A DNA stretch of 64,000 nt from Novosphingobium sp. (GCF_030699305.1 NZ_JAUYNB010000027.1:1-64000); one strand, 5' to 3'. Counted from the first letter of the stretch, positions 52,126 to 60,966 are shown. Made by a program: numbers and translations. Notes: a model not told the origin generated them from the sequence alone.

Positions 52126-52503
52126 TCAGCGCGGCAGCATGGCCCCGAATTGCCGCCCGCCGAACACGTGGACGTGCAGGTGCGGCACTTCCTGGTGGCC
52201 GTGCTGGCCAATGTTGGCGAGCAGGCGGTAACCCGGCTCGACTAGCCCAGCCTCCCGCGCGACAAGGCCAACGGCGCGGATGAACCCGGCGATTTCCGCA
52301 TCGCTCGCCCGGGCGGAAAAATCGTCCCAGCTGACGTAAGGCCCCTTGGGGATCACCAGCACGTGCAGCGGGGCCTGCGGGTTGATGTCGTTGAAGGCCA
52401 GCGCCCAGTCGTCTTCATAGACGGTCTTGTTGGGGATTTCCCCGCGCAGGATTTTCGCGAAGATGTTCTGGTCATCGTAGGGCAGGGTCGGGTCGATCGG
52501 CAT
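52126..52503 (-). CDS. HIT-family nucleotide hydrolase
   Basis: This 125-aa protein ends with VPHLHVHVFGGRQFG, the His triad H-x-H-x-H in which the middle His is the nucleophile. APLHVLVIPKGPYVSWDDF is the usual phosphate-binding strand. Members hydrolyse nucleoside phosphoramidates, mostly as a housekeeping activity. Here it is downstream of hisE by 5 nt, a common alphaproteobacterial arrangement. Confidence 0.95.
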   Translation of the reverse strand: MPIDPTLPYDDQNIFAKILRGEIPNKTVYEDDWALAFNDINPQAPLHVLVIPKGPYVSWDDFSARASDAEIAGFIRAVGLVAREAGLVEPGYRLLANIGQHGHQEVPHLHVHVFGGRQFGAMLPR

Positions 52504-52508
52504 CGGCT

Positions 52509-52829
52509 CTAGCTCCGGCTGGCTTTTTCGGCGATCCCGCTCACCCCGTCGCGGCGGTCGAGTTCATCGAGCACGTCGGTGAACTCGACACCCTTGGCAT
52601 CGAGCAGGACCAGCAGGTGGAAAATCGTGTCGGCGGCTTCGCCCACCAGTTCCTCGCGGGTGCCAGACAGCGCGGCGACCACGGTTTCGACCGCTTCCTC
52701 ACCCAGCTTGCGGGCGATCACGGGCACCCCGCGTGCATGAAGTTTCGCCACCCAGCTAGTCGCGGGATCGGCATTGCGGCGCGCGGCGATGGTGGCGGCA
52801 AGGCGGGCAAGGGTGTCCGGGCGGTCCAT
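52509..52829 (-). CDS. hisE: phosphoribosyl-ATP pyrophosphohydrolase HisE
   Basis: This protein of about 106 aa carries out the second step of histidine synthesis, hydrolysing phosphoribosyl-ATP. It has ARKLGEEAVETVVAALSG near residue 37, then GEAADTIFHLLVLLDAKG, the E-E-x-x-E and E-x-x-D MazG-like metal site. A start four codons upstream (MASHM) is possible. It lies after a small gene and hisF in the histidine cluster and before the HIT gene. A HisI partner is not found in the window. Confidence 0.94.
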   Translation of the reverse strand: MDRPDTLARLAATIAARRNADPATSWVAKLHARGVPVIARKLGEEAVETVVAALSGTREELVGEAADTIFHLLVLLDAKGVEFTDVLDELDRRDGVSGIAEKASRS

Positions 52830-52896
52830 ATGGCTGGCCATGCGGCGCTGTCGCCGCAAGGTCAAGCCAGAGCGTTCTGTCTCGGTAGACCCGCAG

Positions 52897-53091
52897 TCAG
52901 TCCGGCGGTGGACGGCGCGCACCGCGGCGGCCGATGATCAGGCCCAGCACGCCGATCGCAAACAGCGCCAGGTTGCTGGGATCGGGAATGGTGAACCCGG
53001 CATTCGCGATTGCAGGTTCGGCCATGCAGAGCAGGCCGGTGCCGAATGCCAGGACGGTTAATGGGCTGCGACCCCGAATTAAGTCCTTCAT
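52897..53091 (-). CDS. small PEP-CTERM-like exported protein
   Basis: This 64-aa protein has a signal peptide (about residues 1-28, ending EPAIANA) and a C-terminal PEP-CTERM-like sorting tail: IPDPSNLALFAIGVLGLIIG then RRGARR, with the P-x-P-S-x-L-A-L start, the hydrophobic helix and the Arg cluster. IPDP differs slightly from the usual VPEP. The mature part between is only a few residues, so it may be a minimal substrate or the remnant of a larger gene. It sits between hisF and hisE on the same strand. A ribosome site is weak. Confidence 0.62.
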   Translation of the reverse strand: MKDLIRGRSPLTVLAFGTGLLCMAEPAIANAGFTIPDPSNLALFAIGVLGLIIGRRGARRPPPD

Positions 53092-53216
53092 GAAGCGTGG
53101 TTTACGCAATTCCCGTGCCACCGCAGCCGGATCGCGGAACCGTGCGGGCCACGATGGTTAACGCCGGGTTTCCGGCTGACACGAGTGTAAACAGTACCGA
53201 CGCTTTGCGCCGGGTT

Positions 53217-53978
53217 TCAGCCCCGCGCGGGCAGCCCGGCGGCGCGCAGGGCCGCGTGGGCTTCGAGGATCGTGTGCTGGCCGAAATGAAAGATCGATGC
53301 GGCCAGCACTGCGCTGGCATGACCCTGGGTCACGCCTTCGACCAGATGATCGAGCGTGCCGACGCCGCCGCTGGCAATCACCGGCACGGATACGGCATCA
53401 GCAATGGTCCGGGTCAGCGCCAGATCGTATCCGGCCTTGGTCCCGTCGCCGTCCATCGAGGTAACCAGCAGTTCGCCCGCGCCCAGCTTCGCCAGTCTCA
53501 TCGCGTGTTCCAGCGCGTCGATCCCGGTCGCCTTGCGCCCGCCGTGGGTGAAAATTTCCCAGTTGCCGCGCGGAGTACGCCGCGCATCGACCGAAGCGAC
53601 CACGCACTGGCTGCCGAACTTTTCGGCGATATCGGCCACGACTTCCGGGCGGGTGACGGCGGCGGAATTGACCGCAACCTTGTCCGCCCCGGCCAGCAGC
53701 AGTGCGCGTGCGTCCTCGGCGCTGCGCACCCCGCCGCCCACGGTCAGCGGCATGAAACACACTTCCGCCGTGCGCCGGACGACATCGAGCAGGGTGCCGC
53801 GTCCTTCGTGGCTGGCGGAAATGTCGAGAAAGCACAGCTCGTCCGCGCCGGCCGCGTCATAGGCGCGGGCCTGTTCGACCGGATCGCCCGCATCGCGCAA
53901 GTCGACGAAGTTCACGCCCTTCACCACTCGCCCGTCACGGACATCAAGGCAGGGGATGACACGGACGCGCACTGTCAT
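53217..53978 (-). CDS. hisF: imidazole glycerol phosphate synthase cyclase subunit HisF
   Basis: This 253-aa TIM-barrel enzyme has [19 protein letters not shown] at the N-terminus, with Asp11 equivalent as catalytic residue, and [16 protein letters not shown] and VAVNSAAV phosphate-binding loops. With HisH it converts PRFAR and ammonia to imidazole glycerol phosphate and AICAR. The gene follows hisA by 4 nt. Confidence 0.97.
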   Translation of the reverse strand: MTVRVRVIPCLDVRDGRVVKGVNFVDLRDAGDPVEQARAYDAAGADELCFLDISASHEGRGTLLDVVRRTAEVCFMPLTVGGGVRSAEDARALLLAGADKVAVNSAAVTRPEVVADIAEKFGSQCVVASVDARRTPRGNWEIFTHGGRKATGIDALEHAMRLAKLGAGELLVTSMDGDGTKAGYDLALTRTIADAVSVPVIASGGVGTLDHLVEGVTQGHASAVLAASIFHFGQHTILEAHAALRAAGLPARG

Positions 53979-53982
53979 GGCA

Positions 53983-54711
53983 TCAGACCCGGTTCGCCAT
54001 GGCGATCGCGGCGGCCAGATCGAGCCGCCCTTCGTACAAGGCCCGGCCGGTGATGACGCCTTCGATCCCGTCCACCGCGTGGAGCGAGAGGATGTGGATG
54101 TCGTCCAGCCCCTTCACCCCGCCGCTGGCGATCACCGGCAGATCGACCTGCCGGGCGAGTTCGACCGTGGCGTCGATGTTGACGCCCTTCAGCAACCCGT
54201 CGCGCCCGATATCGGTGAACAGCAGGCTGGCGACCCCGGCGTCCTCGAACCGGCGGGCCAGATCGACCACCGCCACATCGGACACTTCGGCCCAGCCTTC
54301 GGTCGCGACCATGCCGTCGCGGGCATCGACCGCAACGACGATCCCGCCGGGAAACTCCGCTGCCATGTCCTTCACGAACTGCGGGTCCTTCAGCGCGGCC
54401 GAGCCCATCACCACGCGGCTGACGCCCAGATCGAACCAGCCTTCGACCGCTTCGCGCGTGCGGATGCCGCCGCCCAGTTGGACGTGGCCGGGGAAGGCTT
54501 CAAGAATGGCTTCCACCGCCCCGCGGTTCTCCGCGCGGCCCGCGAACGATCCGTCGAGATCGACCACGTGCAGGAACTGCGAACCGGCTTCGGCGAACAA
54601 CAGGGCCTGCGCGGCGGGGTTGTCACCATAGACGGTGGCGCGGTCCATATCGCCTTCGGACAGGCGCACCACTTGTCCGCCTTTAAGGTCGATAGCCGGG
54701 AATACGATCAT
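53983..54711 (-). CDS. hisA: phosphoribosylformimino-5-aminoimidazole carboxamide ribotide isomerase HisA
   Basis: This 242-aa barrel enzyme starts with [20 protein letters not shown] and has [10 protein letters not shown], the [10 protein letters not shown] loop, and [14 protein letters not shown] with the catalytic Asp. It converts ProFAR to PRFAR in histidine synthesis. The start is the ATG preceded by AGAGAG; a longer frame overlaps hisH. A mini reading frame bridges hisH and this gene with ATGA overlaps at both ends. Confidence 0.97.
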   Translation of the reverse strand: MIVFPAIDLKGGQVVRLSEGDMDRATVYGDNPAAQALLFAEAGSQFLHVVDLDGSFAGRAENRGAVEAILEAFPGHVQLGGGIRTREAVEGWFDLGVSRVVMGSAALKDPQFVKDMAAEFPGGIVVAVDARDGMVATEGWAEVSDVAVVDLARRFEDAGVASLLFTDIGRDGLLKGVNIDATVELARQVDLPVIASGGVKGLDDIHILSLHAVDGIEGVITGRALYEGRLDLAAAIAMANRV

Positions 54712-54739
54712 GCCAGCTCTCTTATCATGGCTTCTCTCA

Positions 54740-55360
54740 TCATGGCCGCCACTCCAGGAAGTTGGCGAGCAGCGCCAGCCCATAGGCCTGGCTCTTTTCA
54801 GGGTGGAACTGCACCCCCACCACATTGTCGCGCGCCACCGCCGCAACCAGCCCGCCGCCGTGATCGGTCATCGCGGCCACGTGATGCCCATCGGCGGGGA
54901 CAAAGTGATAGGAATGCAGGAAATAGGCCTCCCCCGCCTCAACCAGCGGAGCATGGGGCGCGGGCAGGACATCGTTCCAGCCCATGTGCGGGATCTTGAT
55001 CGCCGGGTCGGTCCGCTCGATCAGGTGGACTTCGCCGTCGATCCAGCCAAGGCCCGGCGTGGAGCCATGCTCAACGCCGGTGGTGGCAAGCAGCTGCATC
55101 CCCACGCAGATGCCCAGGAAAGGCGCACCGCCAACCAGCACGCGTTCGGCCATCGCATCGATCATGTGCGGAATGGCGCGCAAGCCTTCCGCGCAGGCCC
55201 GAAAGCTGCCGACGCCGGGCAGGACGATCCGGTCCGCTGCGCGGACGACGTTGGGGTCTGATGTTACCGCCACCCGCTCCGCCCCGGCGGCTTTCAGCGC
55301 ATTTGCGACCGAATGGAGATTGCCCGCGCCGTAATCAATCAGCGCCAGCACCTCAGCCAC
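54740..55360 (-). CDS. hisH: imidazole glycerol phosphate synthase glutamine amidotransferase HisH
   Basis: This 206-aa class I amidotransferase has [18 protein letters not shown] at the N-terminus, the nucleophile elbow [10 protein letters not shown] with the catalytic Cys, and [11 protein letters not shown] with His and Glu. It supplies ammonia to HisF. The start is GTG overlapping the hisB stop by 8 nt with AAGGGG ahead of it; a much longer frame is a shadow. Confidence 0.96.
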   Translation of the reverse strand: MAEVLALIDYGAGNLHSVANALKAAGAERVAVTSDPNVVRAADRIVLPGVGSFRACAEGLRAIPHMIDAMAERVLVGGAPFLGICVGMQLLATTGVEHGSTPGLGWIDGEVHLIERTDPAIKIPHMGWNDVLPAPHAPLVEAGEAYFLHSYHFVPADGHHVAAMTDHGGGLVAAVARDNVVGVQFHPEKSQAYGLALLANFLEWRP

Positions 55361-55946
55361 CGAGTTGCCCCTTGGTGCTCGGAATCGCCCCGCCCTTGCG
55401 CGGGTCCAGTTCCACTGCTGTCCGCATCGCACGGGCAAAGCCCTTGAAGATACCTTCGCAGATGTGGTGGTTGTTGCTGCCGTAAAGCAGTTCGACGTGC
55501 AGCGTGATGCCCACGGCCTGCGCGATCGACTGGAACCAGTGCTCGAACAGCTCGGTATCCATTTCGCCCAGCCGTTCCTGCGTGAAACCGGCGTTCCAGA
55601 CCAGCCATGGCCGGCCCGAAATATCCAGCGCCACGCGGCACAGCGCCTCATCCATCGGGGAATAGGCCATGCCGTAGCGCCCGATCCCGGCCTTGTCGCC
55701 CAGCGCCTCGGCAATCGCCTGGCCAATCGCAATCGCGCTGTCTTCAGTCGTGTGATGCTGATCGACATGGAGATCGCCCGTCACCCGGCAGGTGATGTCG
55801 ATCAGCGAATGGCGGCTGAACTGTTCTATCATGTGATCGAGGAAGCCGATCCCGGTGGTGACGTCATAGGCCCCCGTCCCGTCGAGGTTCACTTCGACGA
55901 GAATGTCGGTTTCGTGGGTTTTGCGAGCAATCCGGCCGGTACGCAT
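55353..55946 (-). CDS. hisB: imidazoleglycerol-phosphate dehydratase HisB
   Basis: This 197-aa enzyme has [20 protein letters not shown] and [18 protein letters not shown] at residues 62-79, then [16 protein letters not shown], the manganese-binding His repeats. It dehydrates IGP to imidazole acetol phosphate. It is the monofunctional dehydratase, without the phosphatase half found in enterobacteria. It opens the leftward his cluster. Confidence 0.97.
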   Translation of the reverse strand: MRTGRIARKTHETDILVEVNLDGTGAYDVTTGIGFLDHMIEQFSRHSLIDITCRVTGDLHVDQHHTTEDSAIAIGQAIAEALGDKAGIGRYGMAYSPMDEALCRVALDISGRPWLVWNAGFTQERLGEMDTELFEHWFQSIAQAVGITLHVELLYGSNNHHICEGIFKGFARAMRTAVELDPRKGGAIPSTKGQLGG

Positions 55947-56054
55947 GAGGTGGGGCTATAGGCTGGGCGGCGCAGGAATCAATGATTGTTCGCGCTGTCG
56001 GCGCTTGCCGCTTTCCCCTTGACCATGCGCCGCCCTGACGCCACTTGTCCGGTG

Positions 56055-56537
56055 ATGAGTGAAGATATGCCCGATAGCCTGATCCCCTACGATGAAATCG
56101 TGCAGGAAGCCCTGCGCGCCGTGGTTGGCCGCGTGCTGGGCGAGGTGGTGGCGACTGGCGGCAACCTGCCGGGTGCGCACCATTTCTATATCACGTTCAA
56201 AACCCATGCGCCGGGCGTTTCCATCCCGCCGCACCTGAAAGAACGCTTTCCGGATGAAATGACGATCGTCCTGCAGAACAAGTTCTGGGACCTGACCGTC
56301 GATGCGGTTGGTTTTTCGGTCGGACTGTCGTTCAACCAGATCCCCAGCAAGCTGGAGATTCCCTTTTCGGCGATTACCGCGTTTGTCGATCCGGCAGTCG
56401 ATTTCGGCCTGCAATTTCAGGCCAGCATGCCCGATGACGTGCCGCCGCCGCACGACGATGCCGAAAATGATTCGCCGGTTGCCGCGGTTGATGATGGCTC
56501 AAACGTCGTCACGGTCGATTTCGGCAAGAAGAAGTAA
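56055..56537 (+). CDS. sspB: SspB-family ClpXP adaptor
   Basis: This 160-aa protein has SLIPYDEIVQEALRAVVGRV near the N-terminus, HFYITFKTHAPGVSIPPHLK and FWDLTVDAVGFSVGLSFNQI. These match the alphaproteobacterial SspB-alpha family, which delivers ssrA-tagged proteins to ClpXP. The tail VDFGKKK ends in a short basic peptide that could bind ClpX. ATG at MSEDMP is chosen; starts 4 codons later or 23 upstream are less likely. A small gene and gmk follow. Confidence 0.9.
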   Translation: MSEDMPDSLIPYDEIVQEALRAVVGRVLGEVVATGGNLPGAHHFYITFKTHAPGVSIPPHLKERFPDEMTIVLQNKFWDLTVDAVGFSVGLSFNQIPSKLEIPFSAITAFVDPAVDFGLQFQASMPDDVPPPHDDAENDSPVAAVDDGSNVVTVDFGKKK

Positions 56538-56543
56538 GCAGCC

Positions 56544-56837
56544 ATGGCGGCCGACCGGATCCTCGCCTCGATCATCCGTCAGGGCGGCGGACGGCTGATC
56601 AATTCGGCCATTGCCAGGGCTTTGCCTGACCAGCCGCTCAAACCGGGTAAGCGAGGGAACCTGCTGAGCGGGATTGCCGGGGTAGTGGCCATTCAGGTGG
56701 CCACCCGATCGGTACCGGGGGCGATTGTGGTCGGATCGGGATTGATCGCGAAAAAGCTGTATGATCGGCGCAAGGCGGCGAAAGCAGCCCGCGCCGCGCC
56801 GGACGCCAAGCTGGCGAAAGACACGCCCGCCACTTGA
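56544..56837 (+). CDS. small hypothetical protein between sspB and gmk
   Basis: This 97-aa basic protein has a hydrophobic middle (LLSGIAGVVAIQVATRSVPG then AIVVGSGLIAKK) and a Lys/Ala-rich tail. It lies 6 nt after sspB and 30 nt before gmk, so it is probably co-transcribed. The hydrophobic part could be one membrane helix. I recognise no family. Confidence 0.65.
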   Translation: MAADRILASIIRQGGGRLINSAIARALPDQPLKPGKRGNLLSGIAGVVAIQVATRSVPGAIVVGSGLIAKKLYDRRKAAKAARAAPDAKLAKDTPAT

Positions 56838-56867
56838 TCTGCCAGCCCCGTTGCGCGATTGGAGCGC

Positions 56868-57506
56868 ATGGCTTCACCCGACACCCTTCAGCGCCGCGGC
56901 CTGATGTTCATCCTGTCCTCGCCGTCCGGCGCGGGGAAGACCACCGTCGCGCGTAAACTGCTGGCACACGACGGCGAAATCCGCATGTCGGTATCCGTCA
57001 CCACCCGAGCGCCCCGCCCCGGTGAAGTGGACGGGCAGGATTACATCTTCGTCAGCCAGACCGAATTTGACCGGATGGTCGCCGAAGAACAGTTCCTCGA
57101 ATGGGCAACCGTGTTCGGCAACAGTTACGGCACCCCCAAGGCGCAAGTGAAAGCCGGCATCCGAGAGGGCCAAGATTTCCTGTTCGATATCGACTGGCAG
57201 GGCACGCAGCAGCTCTATCAAAAGATGGAAACCGACGTCGTCCGCGTCTTCCTGCTGCCGCCCAGCATCGATGAACTACGCCGCCGCCTGACCGGGCGCG
57301 GGACCGATCCCGCCGATGTGATCCAGTCCCGCATGGACCGCGCCCGCGCGGAAATCAGCCACTGGGACGGCTATGACTATGTCATCGTCAACGACGATAT
57401 CGAGGCGTGCTTTGCCAAAGTCTGCGAAATCCTCGCCGCCGAACGCATGAAACGCGCCCGCCAGACCGGACTGATCGGGTTTGTGCGGGGGTTGATGACG
57501 GACTGA
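56868..57506 (+). CDS. gmk: guanylate kinase
   Basis: This 212-aa enzyme phosphorylates GMP to GDP. The P-loop is SSPSGAGKTTVARKLL near residues 18-33. VSVTTRAPRPGEVDGQDY contains the GMP-binding residues and FLFDIDWQGTQQLY follows. The C-terminal helical region ends in GFVRGLMTD. GGAG lies 6 nt before the ATG; a TTG three codons upstream is less likely. Confidence 0.96.
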   Translation: MASPDTLQRRGLMFILSSPSGAGKTTVARKLLAHDGEIRMSVSVTTRAPRPGEVDGQDYIFVSQTEFDRMVAEEQFLEWATVFGNSYGTPKAQVKAGIREGQDFLFDIDWQGTQQLYQKMETDVVRVFLLPPSIDELRRRLTGRGTDPADVIQSRMDRARAEISHWDGYDYVIVNDDIEACFAKVCEILAAERMKRARQTGLIGFVRGLMTD

Positions 57507-57562
57507 GGGTGCGGCTTGTTTGAGTGATTTAACTCTGCGTTGTGAATGGCTCGATGTCGGGA

Positions 57563-57805
57563 TCAGCGGTCGCTTTTGCGGCTTGCGCGTGCTTGCTTAA
57601 TCAGCCTGATGTTGCGCTTGTAATCCTGCTCCATCATCCACCGAGTCACTGCGCTAGCGCCCAGAATGAACCCGGTGATCAGGATGGCACGATGTGGCGC
57701 AGAAACCGCGCCTTTCAGCAATTCATTGGCATAACCTGCATAAGCCAATGAGGTGAAAAATACCGCTCCGGCAAAGGCGATGGTTAGCTTGGTCCGTGAG
57801 ATCAT
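57563..57805 (-). CDS. small two-helix membrane protein
   Basis: This 80-aa protein has two hydrophobic helices (LTIAFAGAVFFTSLAYAGYA and AILITGFILGASAVTRW) and a basic end (RNIRLIKQARASRKSDR). No family is recognised. It converges with gmk and lies just before a REP-like pair. The ribosome site is weak, so confidence in the gene is moderate. Confidence 0.5.
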   Translation of the reverse strand: MISRTKLTIAFAGAVFFTSLAYAGYANELLKGAVSAPHRAILITGFILGASAVTRWMMEQDYKRNIRLIKQARASRKSDR

Positions 57806-57897
57806 TGATCAGCATTATCAGCGACGGGCACATGGCCGCAATGCTGTTATGTCCGGAACGGCAGCTTGCGACAAAAAAGGGGGGAGCAGAAGTCCAT

Positions 57898-58028
57898 CCT
57901 CCCGTCGCCCCGGACTTGATCCGGGGCTAGGCTTTTCTTTTCGCACAGCCTTTGCAGCGCACGGGACGCAGCGGATGGCCGCCAGTTAGCCCAGCCCCGT
58001 GTCAAGCACGGGGCGACGACGGGAGGGC
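57898..58028. repeat. REP-like inverted pair of GC-rich palindromes
   Basis: Two related hairpins face each other: CCCCGGACTTGATCCGGGG (57908-57926) and CCCCGTGTCAAGCACGGGG (57995-58013). Each is flanked by CCTCCCGTCG(TCG)-type sequence, so the right unit is an inverted, slightly diverged copy of the left. About 68 bp lie between them. This is the layout of REP/BIME-type repeats common in intergenic alphaproteobacterial DNA. Confidence 0.8.
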
Positions 58029-58047
58029 TGGGCGGGTGCCTCGCCCC

Positions 58048-58950
58048 TCAGGGCAATCCCGCCCGGCTGACCGCAACCTCCGTCACCAGCACTTTGCCCA
58101 GCGGGGCTTTCGCCGCCTCGCCTGCGTCCGAACTCGGCGCGACGAGCATGAACAGGTGTTTGCCTTCTGGCCCGCCCAGCATGCAGGCGAAGCACGGCAG
58201 GCCGCCGGTTTCGACCACGTCCAGCACTTCGCCGCCCGGTGCGATGAGGGCGCATTCGGGGGCGAGCGGGTTGGCGATCCAGATTGCGCCGCTAGCGTCT
58301 AGGCAAATGCCATCGGGAATGCGCGGCCAGGTGGGGGCCCATTCGCGGCGGTTGGACAGGCTGCCATCCGCGCCGATATTGAGCGCGGTCAGCCGCCCGC
58401 CCAGCGTTTCGCCCACGATCAGCGTATGGCCATCGGGGGTGATGACCATGCCGTTGGGAAAGCTGAAGAGCTCACCCGGCGCGGCATCGCTGACGCTGCC
58501 GTCTGGCTGCACCAGCGCGAGGCAGGTCTGGGGATGGTCCACGATCACGCTTTCCGCCCCGCGCGCGCGGATTTCCGCGTCCAGATCGAACCCGAAGTTG
58601 CCGACATAGGCGCGGCCTTGCGCATCGATGACCATGTCGTTGCAGAGGTGCGCGGAGTGGCCGGTCAGATCGGCGTGGCAGGTAAACCGCCCATCCGGCC
58701 AGCGCCTCCACAATTGGCGCAGTTCCATCCGCACCACCAGCAGCGAACCATCGGGCATCCAGCCGAGGCCCGATGGCCGACTTTTCAGTTCCGGTTGGGC
58801 CAGTTCCAGTTCCGTGCGCAGATCGCCCGCCAGATCGACCGAGCAGACGCGGTGCGCGTAGAAATCGGAAAACCACAGGCGGCCATTCCGCCAGCGCGGC
58901 CCTTCGCCAAAGTAAATCTGATGGGCGAGGGTGCGCAGGCGGTGTTTCAT
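58048..58950 (-). CDS. SMP-30/gluconolactonase-family protein
   Basis: This 300-aa protein is a predicted six-bladed propeller with HQIYFGEGPRWRNGRLWFSD near the N-terminus (the metal-binding Glu), HLCNDMVIDAQGRAYVGNFG near 100 (Asn and Asp), SFPNGMVITPDGHTLIVGET near 160, and PDGICLDASGAIW near 205. Members hydrolyse sugar or organic-acid lactones using Ca or Zn. It follows the SDR gene by 4 nt, so it acts in the same catabolic route, perhaps opening a lactone. The start is chosen by the family N-terminus; a 51-residue extension is implausible. Confidence 0.86.
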   Translation of the reverse strand: MKHRLRTLAHQIYFGEGPRWRNGRLWFSDFYAHRVCSVDLAGDLRTELELAQPELKSRPSGLGWMPDGSLLVVRMELRQLWRRWPDGRFTCHADLTGHSAHLCNDMVIDAQGRAYVGNFGFDLDAEIRARGAESVIVDHPQTCLALVQPDGSVSDAAPGELFSFPNGMVITPDGHTLIVGETLGGRLTALNIGADGSLSNRREWAPTWPRIPDGICLDASGAIWIANPLAPECALIAPGGEVLDVVETGGLPCFACMLGGPEGKHLFMLVAPSSDAGEAAKAPLGKVLVTEVAVSRAGLP

Positions 58951-58954
58951 GGCC

Positions 58955-59773
58955 TCAATGCTCGCCCGATGCGTCCTGGAAGGTTTCGGGGATCCACGCG
59001 TTGACGATGCCGCCGTCGATCGGGATCGTGGTGCCGACCACGTAATCGCCCGCGCGGCTGGCAAGGTAGATCGCGCCGCCCGCGATATCCTCGGCCACGC
59101 CAACCCGCTTGTAGGGGATGCCGCGCGCGCTGCCTTCGGGGTTCTTCGCCGCGGCCTTGTTCATTTCGCTGGGGTAGGCCCCCGGCGCGATGCAGGTGAC
59201 GACGATATTGTCCTTGATCAGCCGCGCGGCCATCCGCTTGGTCAGGTGGATCACCGCCGCCTTCGACGCCTGATAGGAATAGGTTTCCCACGGATTGGGG
59301 CGCAGCCCGTCAATCGAGGCGATGTTGATGACCTTGGCCGGACGGTCAAAGCTGGCCGCCGCGTTCAGCAGCGGGTGCAGCTTTTGCGTCAGGAAAAACA
59401 GCGACTTGACGTTGAGGTCCATGACCTTGTCCCAACCCACTTCGGGAAATTCGTCAAAATCACCGCCCCACGCGGCCCCGGCGTTGTTGACCAGCACGTC
59501 CAGCCGGGATTCGCGGGCGGAGAGTTCCTCGGCCAGCTGCTTCACCCCGTCCATCTGGCTGATGTCGCCCGCGAGGCCAATGACCTTGCCGGGATACTGC
59601 GCTTCGAATTCGGCGACGGTTTCATCCAGCTGCGCCTTCTTGCGCGCGGTGATGTAGACCCGCTCACACCCGGCGGCGAGGTAGCCTTCGAGCAGCATCT
59701 TGCCGATCCCGCGCGATCCGCCGGTAATCAGCGCGATCTTGCCTTCGAGGCTGAACAGTTTGGTGAAATCCAT
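58955..59773 (-). CDS. short-chain dehydrogenase/reductase
   Basis: This 272-aa protein has ALITGGSRGIGKMLLEGYLA for NAD(P) binding near residue 15, NNAGAAWGG, the catalytic Ser in NIASIDG, and Y-x-x-x-K in YSYQASKAAVIH. The C-terminus includes IPIDGGIVNAWIPETF. It oxidises an alcohol or reduces a ketone. AAAGGAC precedes the ATG. It sits between a palindrome downstream of the acyl-CoA dehydrogenase and the SMP-30 gene. Confidence 0.92.
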   Translation of the reverse strand: MDFTKLFSLEGKIALITGGSRGIGKMLLEGYLAAGCERVYITARKKAQLDETVAEFEAQYPGKVIGLAGDISQMDGVKQLAEELSARESRLDVLVNNAGAAWGGDFDEFPEVGWDKVMDLNVKSLFFLTQKLHPLLNAAASFDRPAKVINIASIDGLRPNPWETYSYQASKAAVIHLTKRMAARLIKDNIVVTCIAPGAYPSEMNKAAAKNPEGSARGIPYKRVGVAEDIAGGAIYLASRAGDYVVGTTIPIDGGIVNAWIPETFQDASGEH

Positions 59774-59791
59774 TTTAGTGTCCTTTTCATA

Positions 59792-59815
59792 CCCCCTCCT
59801 CTGAAGAGGAGGGGG
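59792..59815. repeat. intergenic palindrome CCCCCTCCTCT/AGAGGAGGGGG
   Basis: A perfect 11-bp inverted repeat with a 2-bp centre occupies most of the 53-bp gap between the acyl-CoA dehydrogenase and SDR genes. It has no T-run, and similar CCCCTCC...GGAGGGG elements are frequent between sphingomonad genes, so it is more likely a dispersed repeat or mRNA-stabilising hairpin than a terminator. Confidence 0.6.
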
Positions 59816-59826
59816 CTTCGGCAGCA

Positions 59827-60966
59827 TCAATACCCGGTCAGCTGCGCGACGCGTTCGGCGTGGTAGTAAACGTCGCCCATGAACTCCGCCAGCGCGCGGT
59901 CGCGCTTCATGTAGAGGCCGATGTCGTACTCGTCGGTCATGCCGATCCCGCCGTGCATCTGGACGCCTTCCTTGACCGCGAGGGCAGCGGCCTTGCCGGC
60001 CTTGGCCTTGGCGACCGAGACCATCAGTTCGGCTCTGTCCGATCCGCCATCGAGCAGCTGCTGCGCCTTGATCGTCGCGGCGCGGGCAATCTCGATTTCG
60101 GAATAGAGGTGCGCGGCGCGGTGCTGGAGCGCCTGGAATTCACCGATCAGCTTGCCGAACTGCTTGCGCTGCTTGAGGTAGGTGGCGGTCATGCCGAACG
60201 CACCGCCGGCCACGCCGACGCTTTCCGCCGCCGCGCCGATCCGGCCTGCGGCCAGCACCTTGTTCAGCAGATCGCGTCCGCGATCGACTTCGCCGATCAC
60301 CGCATCGGCGTCGAGCAGCACACCGTCGAGCTTCACGTGCGTCGCCATCGAGCTGTCGACCAGCCGGACCGCATCCTGTGAAAGGCCCACCGCCTCCTTG
60401 GGCACCGCAAACAGCGTGATTCCCTCGGCGTCGTCGTCATTGCCCGATGTGCGCGCGGCGACCACCAGCATGTCTGCGCTGCCGCCGTGCAGGACAAAGC
60501 TTTTCGCGCCGTCCAGCCTGAACCCGTTGCCCGCCCGCGCGGCGCGGGTCTTGATCCGTTCGGGACGGTGCTTTGGCCCTTCATCGATCGCCACCGCGAA
60601 CACGCTGTCACCCGCCAGCAGGCCGGGCAGGTAACGTCCGCGCAAGTCTGCATTGCCCGCGCCCAGTGCGGTCGCGGCCGCCACCGCGCTGGTGAGGAAG
60701 GGCGAGGGCGTGAGGTTGCGGCCGATTTCTTCCAGCACGATCCCGGCTTCGACATGGCCCATGCCCAGCCCGCCATCGGCCTCGGCGACCAGCACGCCAG
60801 TCAATCCCAGTTCGGCGAACTGCTTCCACAGCCCGTGGCCGAACCCGTCCTTGCAGCCCTGATCGCGCCAATGACGCAGCTGCTTCGCGATCGCGCCTTC
60901 CTCGGCCATGAACGACCGGGCGGTGTCGGCCAGCATGGCCTGATCTTCCGTATGATAAAGCGGCAT
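59827..60966 (-). CDS. acyl-CoA dehydrogenase (short form)
   Basis: This 379-aa flavoprotein has the ACAD fold: an N-terminal helical part, VAVAIDEGPKHRPERIKT near residue 120, and a C-terminal domain with FGKLIGEFQALQHRAAHLYSE near 270 and GVQMHGGIGMTDEYDIGLYM near 335. It oxidises an acyl-CoA to its 2,3-enoyl form. The upstream gene is a second, sequence-distinct ACAD 55 nt away. Such pairs often form heteromeric enzymes for large substrates such as steroid side chains. No base residue is claimed here. Confidence 0.92.
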   Translation of the reverse strand: MPLYHTEDQAMLADTARSFMAEEGAIAKQLRHWRDQGCKDGFGHGLWKQFAELGLTGVLVAEADGGLGMGHVEAGIVLEEIGRNLTPSPFLTSAVAAATALGAGNADLRGRYLPGLLAGDSVFAVAIDEGPKHRPERIKTRAARAGNGFRLDGAKSFVLHGGSADMLVVAARTSGNDDDAEGITLFAVPKEAVGLSQDAVRLVDSSMATHVKLDGVLLDADAVIGEVDRGRDLLNKVLAAGRIGAAAESVGVAGGAFGMTATYLKQRKQFGKLIGEFQALQHRAAHLYSEIEIARAATIKAQQLLDGGSDRAELMVSVAKAKAGKAAALAVKEGVQMHGGIGMTDEYDIGLYMKRDRALAEFMGDVYYHAERVAQLTGY

